A DNA stretch of 64,000 bases from positions 64,079,184-64,143,183 of the forward strand of contig CM043942.1 of assembly GCA_014529385.2 (NCBI GenBank), written 5' to 3'. The notes under the pieces are model-generated. The model saw only the letters and a list, made by a program, of their open reading frames with translations. It searched no databases and was not told the origin of the DNA. Position numbers and translations under genes: made by a program. Of the stretch, positions 1-13,300 are shown one piece after another (within the stretch, counting starts at the first letter, position 1; each line of letters opens with the position of its first letter). Source of the DNA: Adiantum capillus-veneris (Eukaryota > Streptophyta > Polypodiopsida > Polypodiales > Pteridaceae).

Positions 1-3000
1 GTCCACCCCTTGTCTAAGCTAGGGTCCATTGAAACATGGAGAGAAGGACGCTCCACCATTTGTGCAAGGTAGGCTCCATTGAAACATGAGGAGAATCAAG
101 GTGCACCATGTCTCCAAGATGCTAGGCTCCATCGAAAAACATTAAACCCACGATATGTCGTAGATGAGGGGTTTACAGTCAAGGTCCACCACTTGTCCAA
201 GCTATTATTGCTAGTAGCCTGAGTGGTTTGGTCTCAAGATTCACCACTTTTCCACTCTATGTCATTAAATTAAGAATATGCGCGTGTTAAGGTCCACCAC
301 TTGTCCAACCTATAAGGCTATATCTTAAAGGTTATTCTTTCTCACCACTTGGAGTGACCATGATAGGTTTTAAATGGGGGTTTGGTTCCAAGGTCCCACC
401 ACTTGTCCAAGCTAACTCTATTGAAACATAGAGAGAAGCAAAGGTCCACCACTTGTCCAAGCTAGGGTCCATTGAAACATGGAGAGAAGGATGCTCCACC
501 ATTTGTCCAAGATAGGCTCCATTGAAACATGACGAGAATCAAGGTGCACCATGTCTCCAAGATGCTAGGACTCCACGAAATACATTAAACCCACGATAAT
601 CGTAGATGAAGGGGTTTTACACATTCAAGGTCCACCACTTGTCCATAGCTTCATTATTGCTAGTAGCCTGAGTGGTTTGGTCCAAGGATTCACCACTTTT
701 ATTAAGAATATGTGGGTGTTAAGGTCCACCACTTGTCCAACCTATAAGGCTACATCTTAAAGGTTATTCTTTCTTACCACTTGGAGTGACCATGATAGGT
801 TTTACATGGGGGTTTGGTTCCAAGGTCCACCACTTGTCCAAGCTAACTCTATTGAAACATAGAGAGAAGCAAAGGTCCACCCCTTGTCTAAGCTAGGGTC
901 CATTGAAACATGGAGAGAAGGACGCTCCACCATTTGTCCAAGGTAGGCTCCATTGAAACATGAGGAGAAGCAAGGTGCACCATGTCTCCAAGATGCTAGG
1001 CTCCATCGAAAACATTAAACCCACGATATGTCGTAGATGAGGGGTTTTACATTCAAGGTCCACCACTTGTCCAAGCTATTATTGCTAGTAGCCTGAGTGG
1101 TTTGGTCTCAAGATTCACCACTTTTTCCACTCTATGTCATTAAAAAGAAAATATGCGCGTGTTAAGGTCCACCACTTGTCCAACCTATAAGGCTACATCT
1201 TAAAGGTTATTCTTTCTTACCACTTGGAGTGACCATGATAGGTTTTACATGGGGGTTTGGTTCCAAGGTCCACCACTTGTCCAAGCTAACTCTATTGAAA
1301 CATAGAGAGAAGCAAAGGTCCACACCTGTCTAAGCTAGGGTCCATTGAAACATGGAGAGAAGGATGCTCCACCATTTGTCCAAGGTAGGCTCCATTGAAA
1401 CATGAGGAGAAGCAAGGTGCACCATGTCTCCAAGATGCTAGGCTCCATCGAAAAACATTAAACCCACGATATGTCGTAGATGAGGGGGTTACATCAAGGT
1501 CCACCACTTGTCCAAGCTATTATTGCTAGTAGCCTGAGTGGTTTGGTCTCAAGATTCACCACTTTTCCACTCTATGTCATTAAATTAAGAATATGCGCGT
1601 GTTAAGGTCCACCACTTGTCCAACCTATAAGGCTATATCTTAAAGGTTATTCTTTCTCACCACTTGGAGTGACCATGATAGGTTTAAATGGGGGTTTGGT
1701 TCCAAGGTCCACCACTTGTCCAAGCTAACTCTATTGAAACATAGAGAGAAGTAAAGGTCCACCACTTGTCCAAGCTAGGGTCCATTGAAACATGGAGAGA
1801 AGGATGCTCCACCATTTGTCCAAGATAGGCTCCATTGAAACATGACGAGAAGCAAGCTGCACCATGTCTCCAAGATGCTAGGCTCCATCGAAATACATTA
1901 AACCCACGATATTTCGTAGATGAGGGTTTACATTCAAGGTCCACCACTTGTCCAAGCTATTATTGCTAGTAGCCTGAGTGGTTTGGTCTCAAGATTCACC
2001 ACTTTTATTAAGAATATGTGGGTGTTAAGGTCCACCACTTGTCCAACCTATAAGGCTACATCTTAAAGGTTATTCTTTCTTACTACTTGGAGTGACCATG
2101 ATAGGTTTTACATGGGGGTTTGGTTCCAAGGTCCACCACTTGTCCAAGCTAACTCTATTGAAACATAGAGAGAAGCAAAGGTCCACCCCTTGTCTAAGCT
2201 AGGGTCCATTGAAACATGGAGAGAAGGACGCTCCACCATTTGTGCAAGGTAGGCTCCATTGAAACATGAGGAGAATCAAGGTGCACCATGTCTCCAAGAT
2301 GCTAGGCTCCATCGAAAAACATTAAACCCACGATATGTCGTAGATGAGGGTTTACAGTCAAGGTCCACCACTTGTCCAAGCTATTATTGCTAGTAGCCTG
2401 AGTGGTTTGGTCTCAAGATTCACCACTTTCCACTCTATGTCATTAAATTAAGAATATGCGCGTGTTAAGGTCCACCACTTGTCCAACCTATAAGGCTAAA
2501 TCTTAAAGGTTATTCTTTCTCACCACTTGGAGTGACCATGATAGGTTTTAAATGGGGGTTTGGTTCCAAGGTCCACCACTTGTCCAAGCTAACTCTATTG
2601 AAACAAAGAGAAGCAAAGGTCCACCCTTGTCCAAGCTAGGGTCCATTGAAACATGGAGAGAAGGATGCTCCACCATTGTCCAAGATAGGCTCCATTGAAA
2701 CATGGAGAAGCAAGGTGCACCATGTCTCCAAGATGCTAGGCTCCATCGAAAAACATTAAACCCACGATATTTCGTAGATGAGGGTTTACATTCAAGGTCC
2801 ACCACTTGTCCAAGCTATTATTGCTAGTAGCCTAGTGGTTTGGTCTCAAGATTCACCACTTTTACTTATGTAAATTAAGAATATGGCGTGTTAAGGTCCA
2901 CCACTTGTCCAACCTATAACTATATCTTAAAGGTTATTCTTTCTTACCACTTGGAGTGACCATGATAGGTTTTACATGGGGTTTGGTTCCAAGGTCCACC

Positions 3001-5290
3001 ACTTGTCCAAGCTAACTCTATTGAAACATAGAGAGAAGCAAGGTCCACCCTTGTCCAAGCTAGGGTCCATTGAAACATGGAGAGAAGGATGCTCCACCAT
3101 TTGTCCAAGGTAGCTCCATTGAAACATGAGGAGAAGCAAGCTGCACCATGTCTCCAAGATGCTAGGCTCCATCGAAATACATTAAACCCACGATATTCGT
3201 AGATGAGGGTTTACATTCAAGGTCCACCACTTGTCCAAGCTATTATTGCTAGTAGCCTGAGTGTTTTGGTCTCAAGATTCACCACTTTTATTAGAAATAT
3301 GTGGTGTTAAGGTCCACCACTTGTCCAACCTATAAGGCTACATCTTAAAGGTTATTCTTTCTTACCACTTGGAGTGACCATGATAGGTTTTACATGGGGG
3401 TTTGGTTCCAAGGTCCACCACTTGTCCAAGCTAACTCTATTGAAACATAGAGAGAAGCAAAGGTCCACCCCTTGTCTAAGCTAGGTCCATTGAAACATGG
3501 AGAGAAGGACGCTCCACCATTTGTGCAAGGTAGGCTCCATTGAAACATGAGGAGAATCAAGGTGCACCATGTCTCCAAGATGCTAGGCTCCATCGAAAAA
3601 CATTAAACCCACGATATGTCGTAGATGAGGGGTTTACAGTCAAGGTCCACCACTTGTCCAAGCTATTATTGCTAGTAGCCTGAGTGGTTTGGTCTCAAGA
3701 TTCACCACTTTTCCACTCTATGTCATTAAATTAAGAAATGCGCGTGTTAAGGTCCACCACTTGTCCAACCTATAAGGCTATATCTTAAAGGTTATTCTTT
3801 CTCACCACTTGGAGTGACCATGATAGGTTTTAAATGGGGGTTTGGTTCCAAGGTCCACCACTTGTCCAAGCTAACTCTATTGAAAATAGAGAGAAGTAAA
3901 GGTCCACCACTTGTCCAAGCTAGGGTCCATTGAAACATGGAGAGAAGGATGCTCCACCATTTGTCCAAGATAGGCTCCATTGAAACATGACGAGAAGCAA
4001 GCTGCACCATGTCTCCAAGATGCTAGGCTCCATCAAAATACATTAAACCCACGATATTTCGTAGATGAGGGGTTTACATTCAAGGTCCACCACTTGTCCA
4101 AGCTATTGTTGCTAGTAGCCTGAGTGGTTTGGTCTCAAGATTCACCACTTTTATTAAGAATATGTGGGTGTTAAGGTCCACCACTTGTCCAACCTATAAG
4201 GCTACATCTTAAAGGTTATTCTTTCTTACTACTTGGAGTGACCATGATAGGTTTTACATGGGGGTTTGGTTCCAAGGTCCACCACTTGTCCAAGCTAACT
4301 CTATTGAAACATAGAGAGAAGCAAAGGTCCACCCCTTGTCTAAGCTAGGGTCCATTGAAACATGGAGAGAAGGACGCTCCACCATTTGTGCAAGGTAGGC
4401 TCCATTGAAACAGAGAGATTCAAGGTCCACCACTCTCCAAGATGCTAGGCTCCATTGCGAAAAAACATTAAACCCACGAAGTAAGTCTATGATGGGGGGT
4501 TTACAGTCAAGGTCCACCACTTGTCCAAGCTATTATAGCTAGTAGCATGAGTGGTTTGGTCTCAAGATTCACCACTTTTTCACTCTATGTCATTAAATTA
4601 AGAATATGCGGGTGTTAAGGTCCACCACTTGTCCAACCTATAAGGCTATATCTTAAAGGTTATTCTTTCTCACCACTTGGAGTGACCATGATAGTTTTAA
4701 TGGGGTTTGGTTCCAAGCCACCACTTGTCCAAGCTAACTCTATTGAATAATAGAGAGAAGTAAAGGTCCACCACTTGTCCAAGCTAGGTCCATTGAAACA
4801 TGAGAGAAGGATGCTCCACCATTTGTCCAAGATAGGCTCCATTGAAACATGAAGAGAAGCAAGATGCACGATGTCTCCAAGATGCTAGCTCCATCGAAAT
4901 ACCTTAAACCCACGATATTTCGTAGATGGGGGTTTACTTTCAAGGTCCACCACTTGTCCAAGCTATTATCGCTAGTAGCATGGTTTGGTCTCAAGATTCA
5001 CCAGTTTTCCACCACGCTATGTCATTATATGAAGAATATCTGGGTGTTAAGGTCCACCACTTGTCCAACCTATAAGGCTATATTCTAAATGATATTTTTT
5101 TGACCACTTGGAATGTGCATGATATTTTTTACATGGGTTTTGTTCCAAGGTCCACCACTTGTCCAAGCTAGATCTATTACATATATATTATACATACAAT
5201 ATTCAACTAGATTCCCTACCTATCATGTCCAGTAGCATGGATGCTCTAGCTTGAAGGTCCACCACTTGTCCAACCTATACTCTCTTATGT
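1..5290 (+). repeat. Satellite array 1: about 12 copies of a ~430-bp unit (window starts inside it)
   Basis: The anchor GGGGGTTTGGTTCCAA recurs near 377, 810, 1250, 1690, 2115, 2555, 2980, 3400, 3838, 4260 and 4700, and in decayed form near 5130, giving a period of about 420-440 bp. Inside each unit I can align about eight degenerate ~50-bp monomers that start with GGTCCACCACTTGTCCAA or a variant (GCTCCACCATTTGTCCAA, GGTGCACCATGTCTCCAA). Two unit types alternate: one with CCACTCTATGTCATTAAATT, the other with a shortened ACTTTTATTAAGAATATG. The order is roughly A B A A B A A B A B A A. Units become ragged after 5000, so the right edge is decayed. Every full core motif is on the plus strand. 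Short open frames on the minus strand are by-products of the repeat. Confidence 0.95.
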
Positions 5291-5320
5291 AAGGGAGATC
5301 TCGCTATAAATTCAAAACCT

Positions 5321-5403
5321 TCCCGCCTAAATTTAAAAATATCCCTCCCAAATCTTAAATATCCCGCCTAAATTTTAAACTATCCCGCCAAATTTTAAAA
5401 TTC
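5321..5403. repeat. Short AT-rich tandem repeat (TCCCGCCTAAATTTTAAA-like)
   Basis: Four degenerate copies of a ~22-bp unit, TCCCGCC followed by an A/T tract, lie directly after satellite array 1. They may mark a junction between unrelated sequences. No function is visible. Confidence 0.6.
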
Positions 5404-6215
5404 AAACTTTTTTATAAAATTTAAATTTATACTACTTAAATTTAAAATATTCTACGCAAAATTGATTTTAAATTCAAGTTTACCACAAAAAGATATCATT
5501 ATACCACCTAAATTCAAATATGCAAACCTCAAATCATTATATTGTACATAAATTCAAACAAATTCAAATTAACAAGCCTAAACTGATATTAGTTTGCATA
5601 GATATGAATTTATCACACCTAAATTATGTCACCATGTTAGAGAGAGTGGTTAGAGAATTTGAACAAGGTCCACCACTTGTCCAACCTAGATACCAAGAAG
5701 GATTGAGTGTACAAGGTATTGTTTGGAGGTCCTTATAGTCCATTGGTCTCAAGGTCCACCACTTGTGGTAAGGGTCACCAAAAAGTGTATATATTCATCC
5801 AAAGAAATACACGTATTTTTGGTCTACATGTCCTAGTTTAAACCATTTATGTCCATTAGGTGTATCACTAAACAACACTACTATTTTTGAGAAACAGAAG
5901 TTACAATCATATCTACAAATGGATTAGAGGAAAATCAGCTCAGCATACATCCAGAACTCGCTACAAGAATCGACTTTAACAGATCACGCAAGTAAGTCTT
6001 CCATTCAATTTTACTAGTATTACAATGTGTTAGTTATTTGTGATATTTATGTATGTATATATACTATGTGTGCATATCGTAATTAAGTGTAATTGTGTAT
6101 CTGCATTATGTATGAGTATTACAATGAAATAACACAAATATACATACATACACATAGATAACACAGACGCACACATACATGAGCATGTATTTTCAAGAGA
6201 GAGATAGCAAATACA

Positions 6216-6247
<32 letters not shown>

Positions 6248-6269
6248 TAATAACTGTTTTTTAGAGAGA
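5404..6269. other. AT-rich spacer without a gene
   Basis: No convincing open frame is present. Isolated copies of the array core motif occur near 5667 and 5752 (GGTCCACCACTTG), so this was once continuous with, or was seeded by, the arrays on both sides. A short GA run lies at about 6220-6248. Confidence 0.6.
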
Positions 6270-6535
6270 GGAGAGAGAAAGATAACAGATTTCACTGTGT
6301 TTATGTATGTGGAAGAGAGGAAGACGATGTATGGGAATATGTGCACGTATTTTCAAGAGAGAGACAACAAGATAACAGATTTCATTGTGGTTATGTATGT
6401 GGAAGTGAGGAAGACGATGTGTGGGAATATGTGCATGTATTTTCAAGAGAGAGACACAAGATAACAGATTTCACTGTGGTTATGTATGTGGAAGAGAGGA
6501 AGACGATGTGTGGAATATGTGTATGTGTGCAGGGA
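6270..6535 (+). repeat. Tandem repeat, three copies of a ~90-bp GA-rich unit
   Basis: The string GATAACAGATTTCA recurs near 6280, 6371 and 6460, each time followed by GTTATGTATGTGGAAG and GAGGAAGACGATGTGTGG. Short open frames here exist only because of the low-complexity composition. Confidence 0.8.
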
Positions 6536-7104
6536 TACGTTTAAACTATGTATCTCTGTCTTTTGACGAGAGAGTGTGTGTGCAAGAAGAGTTACAGAGA
6601 ACCATCTTCTCTATATGGAGAAAGACAGAGAGTGAGAGAGAGAGAAATACCTGTTTTTTCTCTATTCGTGAGGTGTGCAATGTCTCCTGAGAAGACTGCC
6701 CGATCCTGCCCTTCTGGAAAGCGTTGTGTAGCTGCTGTTTCTTTGTCTTGTGCGCGAACTTTCAATCCTGTGCACTCCACCTGTGTGTTGTGTACGATGC
6801 CGAGCTTGCTCCTCTACGCGCGCGTATACTCCAACTGTGTGCGATCCGTGTGCGCTTTCTGTGTTTTTGCTGCTCGCCTGCTTTCTCTGTGTGCGTTTCT
6901 CGTGCGCTCTCTGTGTGCCTAATCTTGATAGGGTTTATTAGAATGCCACGTATGCTACAAGTCCATGTTTTATCATAGGATTAAAAAAAAAAAAAGCAAT
7001 ATAAAAAATTAACCAATTCACACGGCCAAAATTAAAGAAATCATGGTTGAAAATATGAAAAACATGCATAACTCTATACTAGGAATTCACTTAAAAAAAA
7101 AAAA

Positions 7105-7380
7105 ATCTTTGGGCGCTAGCCCTGCGACCCCGCCCGGCAGTCGCGGCGGGAGGCGACAAGTGCCGCCTTGACCCCGCCCGGGCGCTGCCCCGGACCCCGC
7201 CTGGGGCGCTGCCCCAGGACCCCTCAGAACAATATCCCAAAATCAACCTCCCAAGCCCCGCCATCGAGAGCGCTATATTCCACATCCCCATCAAGAGCGC
7301 TACCCCCAAACCTCACGTGGAAGCGCTGCCTTGTCACCCCATTGTGGCATTGCCCTAAGACCCCGCATCTGGAGTGCTAA
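7105..7380. repeat. GC-rich degenerate repeat island (GCGCTGCCCC/GACCCCGC)
   Basis: An abrupt GC-rich block inside AT-rich DNA, starting right after an A13 run. It contains repeated GGCGCTGCCCCGGACCCCGC-like elements that decay to GAGCGCTACCCCC and GGAGTGCT toward the right. The A-run plus the block could be an inserted retroposon read in reverse, but I see no target duplication that proves it. Confidence 0.55.
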
Positions 7381-7529
7381 ATGGGAACATTCTTCATTAG
7401 TGAAATTTTGAACATAAATTATATTAGCATATACTTAAATATAATACAAATATTAACATATTAGCTATACTACTAATTTACTATAGCAGTTCTAGATTAT
7501 GTCCCATACTATATTTAAGGTGCCAAAGG

Positions 7530-10225
7530 TTTGGCCTTATGGTCCTAGATTTAGCCAAGTGGTCAACACATATAGGACCAAGTGCACACTGTGCCACAAA
7601 ACTTGGCCACCACTTCACTTGCCAAAGTTTAGGCCACATGGTCAATCCTAACTTTCCAATGTTCTTATTATGTCACCTTTTGCCTCGTGGAAAACCTAGG
7701 CTTGTTTTCACATACTCAGGCACTTCAAGCCACAATAAATTGTCATTACTCTTCAACAACCCTTTTGTTCAAGTCTTTGAAAAAACATTGTTTAAGGCCA
7801 CCCTAAACCATTTTCATTTAGGGGTGTCTAAAACTAGCTTTTTGGCAATTCGAGAAGAAAATGGTCAAAGTTTTATACTTAGTTTTAACCACTTGACCAA
7901 TTCAAATATTGGAAAGCAAGGTCTTGTAATACTTTTCTTTGGACATCACACATTAAAACTAGGTCCCTCACTTGTCCAAGCTATGCTCTAATACAATAAA
8001 GGGCTTTTGGTTTCAAGATGCACCACTTTCCCAACCTTGATTCCATTAAAGAAGCTAGCTCTACTTAGACATTTAATAGCAAGGTCTTGCAGCAGTTCAG
8101 ATTGAACATTTTCCATGGCAGCTAGGTCCACCACTTATCTAAGCTATGCTCTAATAGAGTAAGGGGGTTTTGGTTTCAAGATCCACCACTTGTCCAAACT
8201 TGATTTGGGAAGCAAGGTCCTATAATAGTTTGCTTTGGACATTCACCATTACAACTAAGTCCACCACTTCTCCAAGCTATGTTCTAATACACTAAGGAGG
8301 TTTTGGTTTCAAGGAGAACCACTTGTACGACTCTGTTTTTGGAAGTAAGGTCTTTACATAGTTCACCTTGGACCTTGGACATTGGATACTACAACTAAGC
8401 CCACCACTTTCCAAGATATCCTCTATATATAGCCAAAGGGTTTGGGTTTCAAGATTCACCACTTTTCCAACCTTTCTTCCATTAAAGAAAGGAGGGGCTT
8501 TATAACTAGGTCCACCACTTGTCCAAGCTATGCTCTGATATGGAAAGGGGATTTTGGTTTCAAGGTCCACCACGTGTTCAACCTTGCAAGACTCAAGGGA
8601 TACTTGGACATTGGAAAGCATAGTCCTATAGTAGTTGATAGGTGGCAGTGGGTATTACAACTAGGTCCAACGTATGCTCTCATATCGCAAAGAGGCTTTG
8701 CTTTCAAGGTCCACCACTTGTCCAACCTTGCTTCCATTAAAGAAATGAGGGGCTACGTAAACATTGGCAAGCAAGGTAGCAAGGTTCTAAGGTGTTTCAC
8801 CTTGGATATTGGGCATTATAACTAGGTCCACCACTTGTCCAAGCTATGCTCTGATAAAGAAAGGGGATTTTCGTTTAAAGGTCCACCATGTGTTCAACCT
8901 TTCTAATATAGAAAGGGGATTTTGGTTTCAAGGTCCACCACGTGTTCAACCTTGCAAGACTCAAGGGATACTTGGACATTGGAAAGCATAGTCCTATAGT
9001 AGTTGATAGGTGGCAGTGGGTATTACAACTAGGTCCAACCTATGCTCTCATATCGCAAAGAGGCTTTGCTTTCAAGGTCCACCACTTGTCCAACCTTGCT
9101 TCCATTTAAGAAATGAGGGGCTACGTAAACATTGGCAAGCAAGGTAGCAAGGTTCTAAGGTGTTTCACCTTGGATATTGGGCATTATAACTAGGTCCACC
9201 ACTTGTCCAAGCTATGCTCTGATAAAGAAAGGGGATTTTCGTTTTAAAGGTCCACCATGTGTTCAACCTTTCTAATATAGAAAGGGGATTTTGGTTTCAA
9301 GGTCCACCACGTGTTCAACCTTGCAAGACTCAAGGGATACTTGGACATTGGAAAGCATAGTCCTATAGTAGTTGATAGGTGGCAGTGGGTATTACAACTA
9401 GGTCCAACCTATGCTCTCATATCGCAAAGAGGCTTTGCTTTCAAGGTCCACCACTTGTCCAACCTTGCTTCCATTTAAGAAATGAGGGGCTACGTAAACA
9501 TTGGCAAGCAAGGTAGCAAGGTTCTAAGGTGTTTCACCTTGGATATTGGGCATTATAACTAGGTCCACCACTTGTCCAAGCTATGCTCTGATAAAGAAAG
9601 GGGATTTTCGTTTAAAGGTCCACCATGTGTTCAACCTTTCTAATATAGAAAGGGGATTTTGGTTTCAAGGTCCACCACGTGTTCAACCTTGAAAGACTCA
9701 AGGGATACTTGGACATTGGAAAGCATAGTCTTATAGTAGTTGATAGGTGGCAGTGGGTATTAAAACTAGGTCCAACCTATGCTCTTATATAGCAAAGAGG
9801 CTTTGGTTTCAAGGTCCACCACTTGTCCAACCTTACTTCCATTAAAGAAATGAGGGGCTACGTAAACATTGGCAAGCAAGGTAGCAAAGTCCTAAGGTAT
9901 TTCACCTTGGATATTGGGCATTATAACTAGGTCCACCACTTGTCCAAGCTATGCTCTGATATAGAAAGGGGATTTTTGTTTCAAGGTCCACCACGTGTTC
10001 AACCTTGAAAGACTCAAGGGATACTTGGACATTGGAAAGCATAGTCCTATAGTAGATGATAGGTGGCAGTGGGTATTACAACTAGGTCCACCACTTGTCC
10101 AACCTATGCTCTCATATAGCAAAGAGGCTTTGGTTTCAAGGTCCACCACTTGTCCAACCTTGCTTCCATTAATATAGCAAGGAGGATTTGGTCTCAAGGT
10201 TCACCACTTGTCCAACCTATGCAAA
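7530..10225 (+). repeat. Satellite array 2: ~184/368-bp units sharing the core motif of array 1
   Basis: Young copies are recognised by GGATACTTGGACATTGG near 8598, 8966, 9335, 9703 and 10019, spaced 368, 369, 368 and 316 bp. Older, diverged half-units fill 7530-8530. Each 368-bp unit has five starts of the GGTCCACC type, including CACGTG variants (GTCCACCACGTGTTCAACC). The core motif is identical to that of array 1 and always on plus, although the spacer sequence differs. The array ends ~90 bp before the 10313 coding exon. Confidence 0.92.
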
Positions 10226-10290
10226 CCTTTTTCATGTTGTAGCATGATTTTTGGTTTGAAGAGTATTTTTCTATAACTATGGATTTAACA

Positions 10291-10312
10291 ATGTAATCTT
10301 TTTACTTACAGG
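10291..10312 (+). other. Probable 3' splice site just before the 10313 start codon
   Basis: A pyrimidine-rich stretch ending TTTTTACTTACAG is followed immediately by GATGG, with the ATG at 10313. This suggests an upstream 5'-UTR or short coding exon whose intron ends at 10311. Any such exon would have to lie in or beyond array 2. Transcript data would decide. Confidence 0.55.
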
Positions 10313-13300
10313 ATGGACTTTGAATCTGGGGAGAAAGTACATATGATACTTGACAATGAAATCGTTGGTATTGGTTGTGTGTGTAGAACAGATCCAGATT
10401 CCACTTGTGGTGGTACAAAGATAGGGCTGGGAAATGTCTCCATACTAGTGGAGGAATGCTTGAAGGATGTGGTCCTACCTTTTCCTACAATGGATACTTC
10501 ATCTCTCCAAGGCTCATTATGGAGTGCTGTTCGATGGTCAAAGCTTCTTTTGCAATCTTTTGTATTAAATGGGAACTTAATTGATCCACACGAAAGCTAC
10601 AATGGTGATGAAGAACATGATCATTCTGATCCTCTAGTTACAGATGCAATACCTATGACAAGCCCAGAATTTGAAGCAATGATTCGAGAGTCTTGGAGAA
10701 ATCAGAGGGTCCTTTTAAAAGATGACACAATGATGCAAACCATGAATGAAGGGACCATCTTATATGTATTTCCACATGATTATGTCAACTTTCAGGAACT
10801 TGGTCCTGATTGTGTGGGTGTGGGTATTGAAAGAGAAAATGCAAGCATTCATGATGTGGTTGAAGTGGGTAGCATCACTTTGCTAAAGTGGCCCATCAAG
10901 CAGACAACAATGTTGAATGGGAGCCCATTACAACGCTTTGTTCCTGTTGATGGCATGCATGCTACATATGAGGATGTATCCAACGATGGAAATGTTGGAA
11001 AAAAACTTGATGGGAGTAATGTTGTCCAGTTGTCAAGGAAGAGACGATACACTTTCATGAACAGGACTCAAAAATCAAAAGCAGCACCAGCTTCGACTTT
11101 TTACCTTTCAAACAAATCAATTCAAAGGGTATCATGCATTGATTGTTGTGCACAAAAATGCTGCCAATTTGCAGATCGTGATATGGTGACAAGGTTACGA
11201 CAACAATTTTGGGGAGAGTCTCAAAAATCACGCACTAATTATGTTTATGATGTTCTTTCTATATGTTATCAGAAAGATGAGAAGTCACGATACCAATTCA
11301 GGCTAAATGGCTCTATTGTTTGTTGTAGAGCATGGTATGAGCTACATGGAATACCAAAGACATCATTTTATCGATACAAGGAGAACTTTGAAAATGGTGT
11401 GCGCCAATATGTACATGGGAACACATGTACATTGAGAAGGGGACTTCAACATACTAGTTTAGCAAGAGCACTACTAAACGAGTTTGTGGAAAATAACTCT
11501 GAGAAAATGCCACATAGAAGTAGAACACTGCTAGATGGCTCAAGAGAGACTCAATTGGTGATTCCATCAACATACAAACAAGTGGATATTTTATGTGAAA
11601 TCAACACGACACTTGACCAAATGGGCTATGAGAAGAAGCTATCCCAATCTTCTTTTGGTAGAATTTGGAACAAAGAGTACCCACATGTCACTTTAACAAA
11701 GACGAGTGAGTTCTCTAAGTGCAATATTTGTAGCTCAATCAAGGCAAGGTTAGAAGCTAAACCTTCTCTTGAAGAGAGAGCTCTTCTCTTGAGGGAGAGA
11801 GAAGTTCACATGGCACAACAAAAGAGTTGCAGAAGCCTATATTATGCATGGCGCACGTATTCAGAAACTCAACCACAAAAATATGTATGCATAATCCATG
11901 ATAAGATGGATCAAAAGAAGACTGCCATTCCTAGATTACGCATTGTTCCCAAGGGTGTGGATTCAGGATATAATCTGCAGGTGGCATTGATTGGCATGAT
12001 CACTCATGGACATGGAGAAGGTCATTACGGACACTTTGTCTTGAATGGTTTGTGGCCAGCTGATCCAAATCTTACAATTGGCTCAATTGCTAATTGTTTA
12101 CATAACCTCGAGAGGATAGATAAGCATCCTCTTGGTGATCTAGTAACAAATGGACTTCCAAGGAGCAATATTTCACTACTACATGCTTTGAACTCAAGGG
12201 ATGCTTTGGACTACCATAACTTGAGTGATGGAAAAGAGCCCATTGTGCAGTCGTCAGAAATTGCAGAAGAGGAATTGGGGTCAACATTTCGCAGATTGCC
12301 AGAGAACTTGTTGCTACAATTGGATAATTGTGCAGGGGAAAACAAAAATCGATACTTATTTGCCTATTTGTCAATGCTTGTTGCAAGGGGTGTTTTCAAA
12401 ACCATCCAGCTGGGATTTTTAATGGTTGGGCATACACATGAGGACATAGACGCCATGTTTAGTAGGTTTTCAGAGAAGTTGAGAGTTACACAAACCTATA
12501 CTTTGCCACATTTGATGGATACATTACGAAACAGCTCATCTTCATCTCCAGCTCCATTTTTTCTCACAAAGATCCCTGATTTCAAGCAATATTGTGATGG
12601 CTATCTTTGTGATGGACAAGACATACTTGTTGGACATTCCAAACCGCTTCAGTTCAGGTTCTTTATGCAAGATGAGACACCAATGATGCAATATAAGGCA
12701 CATGTAGGTGTATCAAGTTGGAGTGGAAGTATTCGCCTTTGGAAAACAGACACAGAAGGCAAGCCAATGTTACCACATGGAGATCCACCTCTAGTACAAA
12801 TGGCGGAGTATGTCAAGGCCCACGAAGAAGTCATTTTGGGGCTAAAGAACTATATAAAATTTTGGAAAAATTTAGGGAATGGTTCAAGTATTCCGCGATA
12901 TTATAGACCCGTGATAGATTATTGGAGTAAGGTAATTGAAGAGATTGGAAAAGCAATCATATCAGAGGGAGTCTTGTATGAAATGTTTTGGCCAAAAACT
13001 CAAGAATATTCTCATCTACAAAGCACTACAATGAATTTGCAACAAGGAGCAAAAAGATTCCTAGGCCTTGAAGAGTTGAATGATCATTTTTGTGGGCCTC
13101 AACGAGATAGGCCAAGGGAAGAGTTTGACCCTATGTCTGATGTGCACCAAGGTGACTTTCTTATGCTTGTTCCGAGTGACACAGAAATCTATCCAGTGTG
13201 GCTTGCAATGGCTTTATCTGACATTGATAATGAGCCTACATCACCAAACTACAGAAAACTCTTGATTCAATATTGGGCACCTTGCGCGAGAAAAAGTGGG

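Noticed and set aside
1292-4869. Repeated minus-strand ORFs of 60-90 codons sharing LDKWWT / WTSGGPWNQTP peptides
   Set aside because: They arise because each satellite unit lacks stops in one minus frame; lengths and frames change with small indels from unit to unit, so there is no selection on protein.
1-5290. CRISPR-like look: 18-bp repeat with ~32-bp spacers
   Set aside because: Spacers repeat with the unit, monomers are degenerate, and the window is clearly eukaryotic.
6548-6922. 124-codon Cys/Ser/Arg-rich ORF
   Set aside because: Low-complexity GA/GT-rich context, overlapping frames in all phases, no family resemblance.
7539-7991. 150-codon plus-strand ORF
   Set aside because: It lies in the old part of array 2; its 3' half is satellite sequence and no domain is visible.
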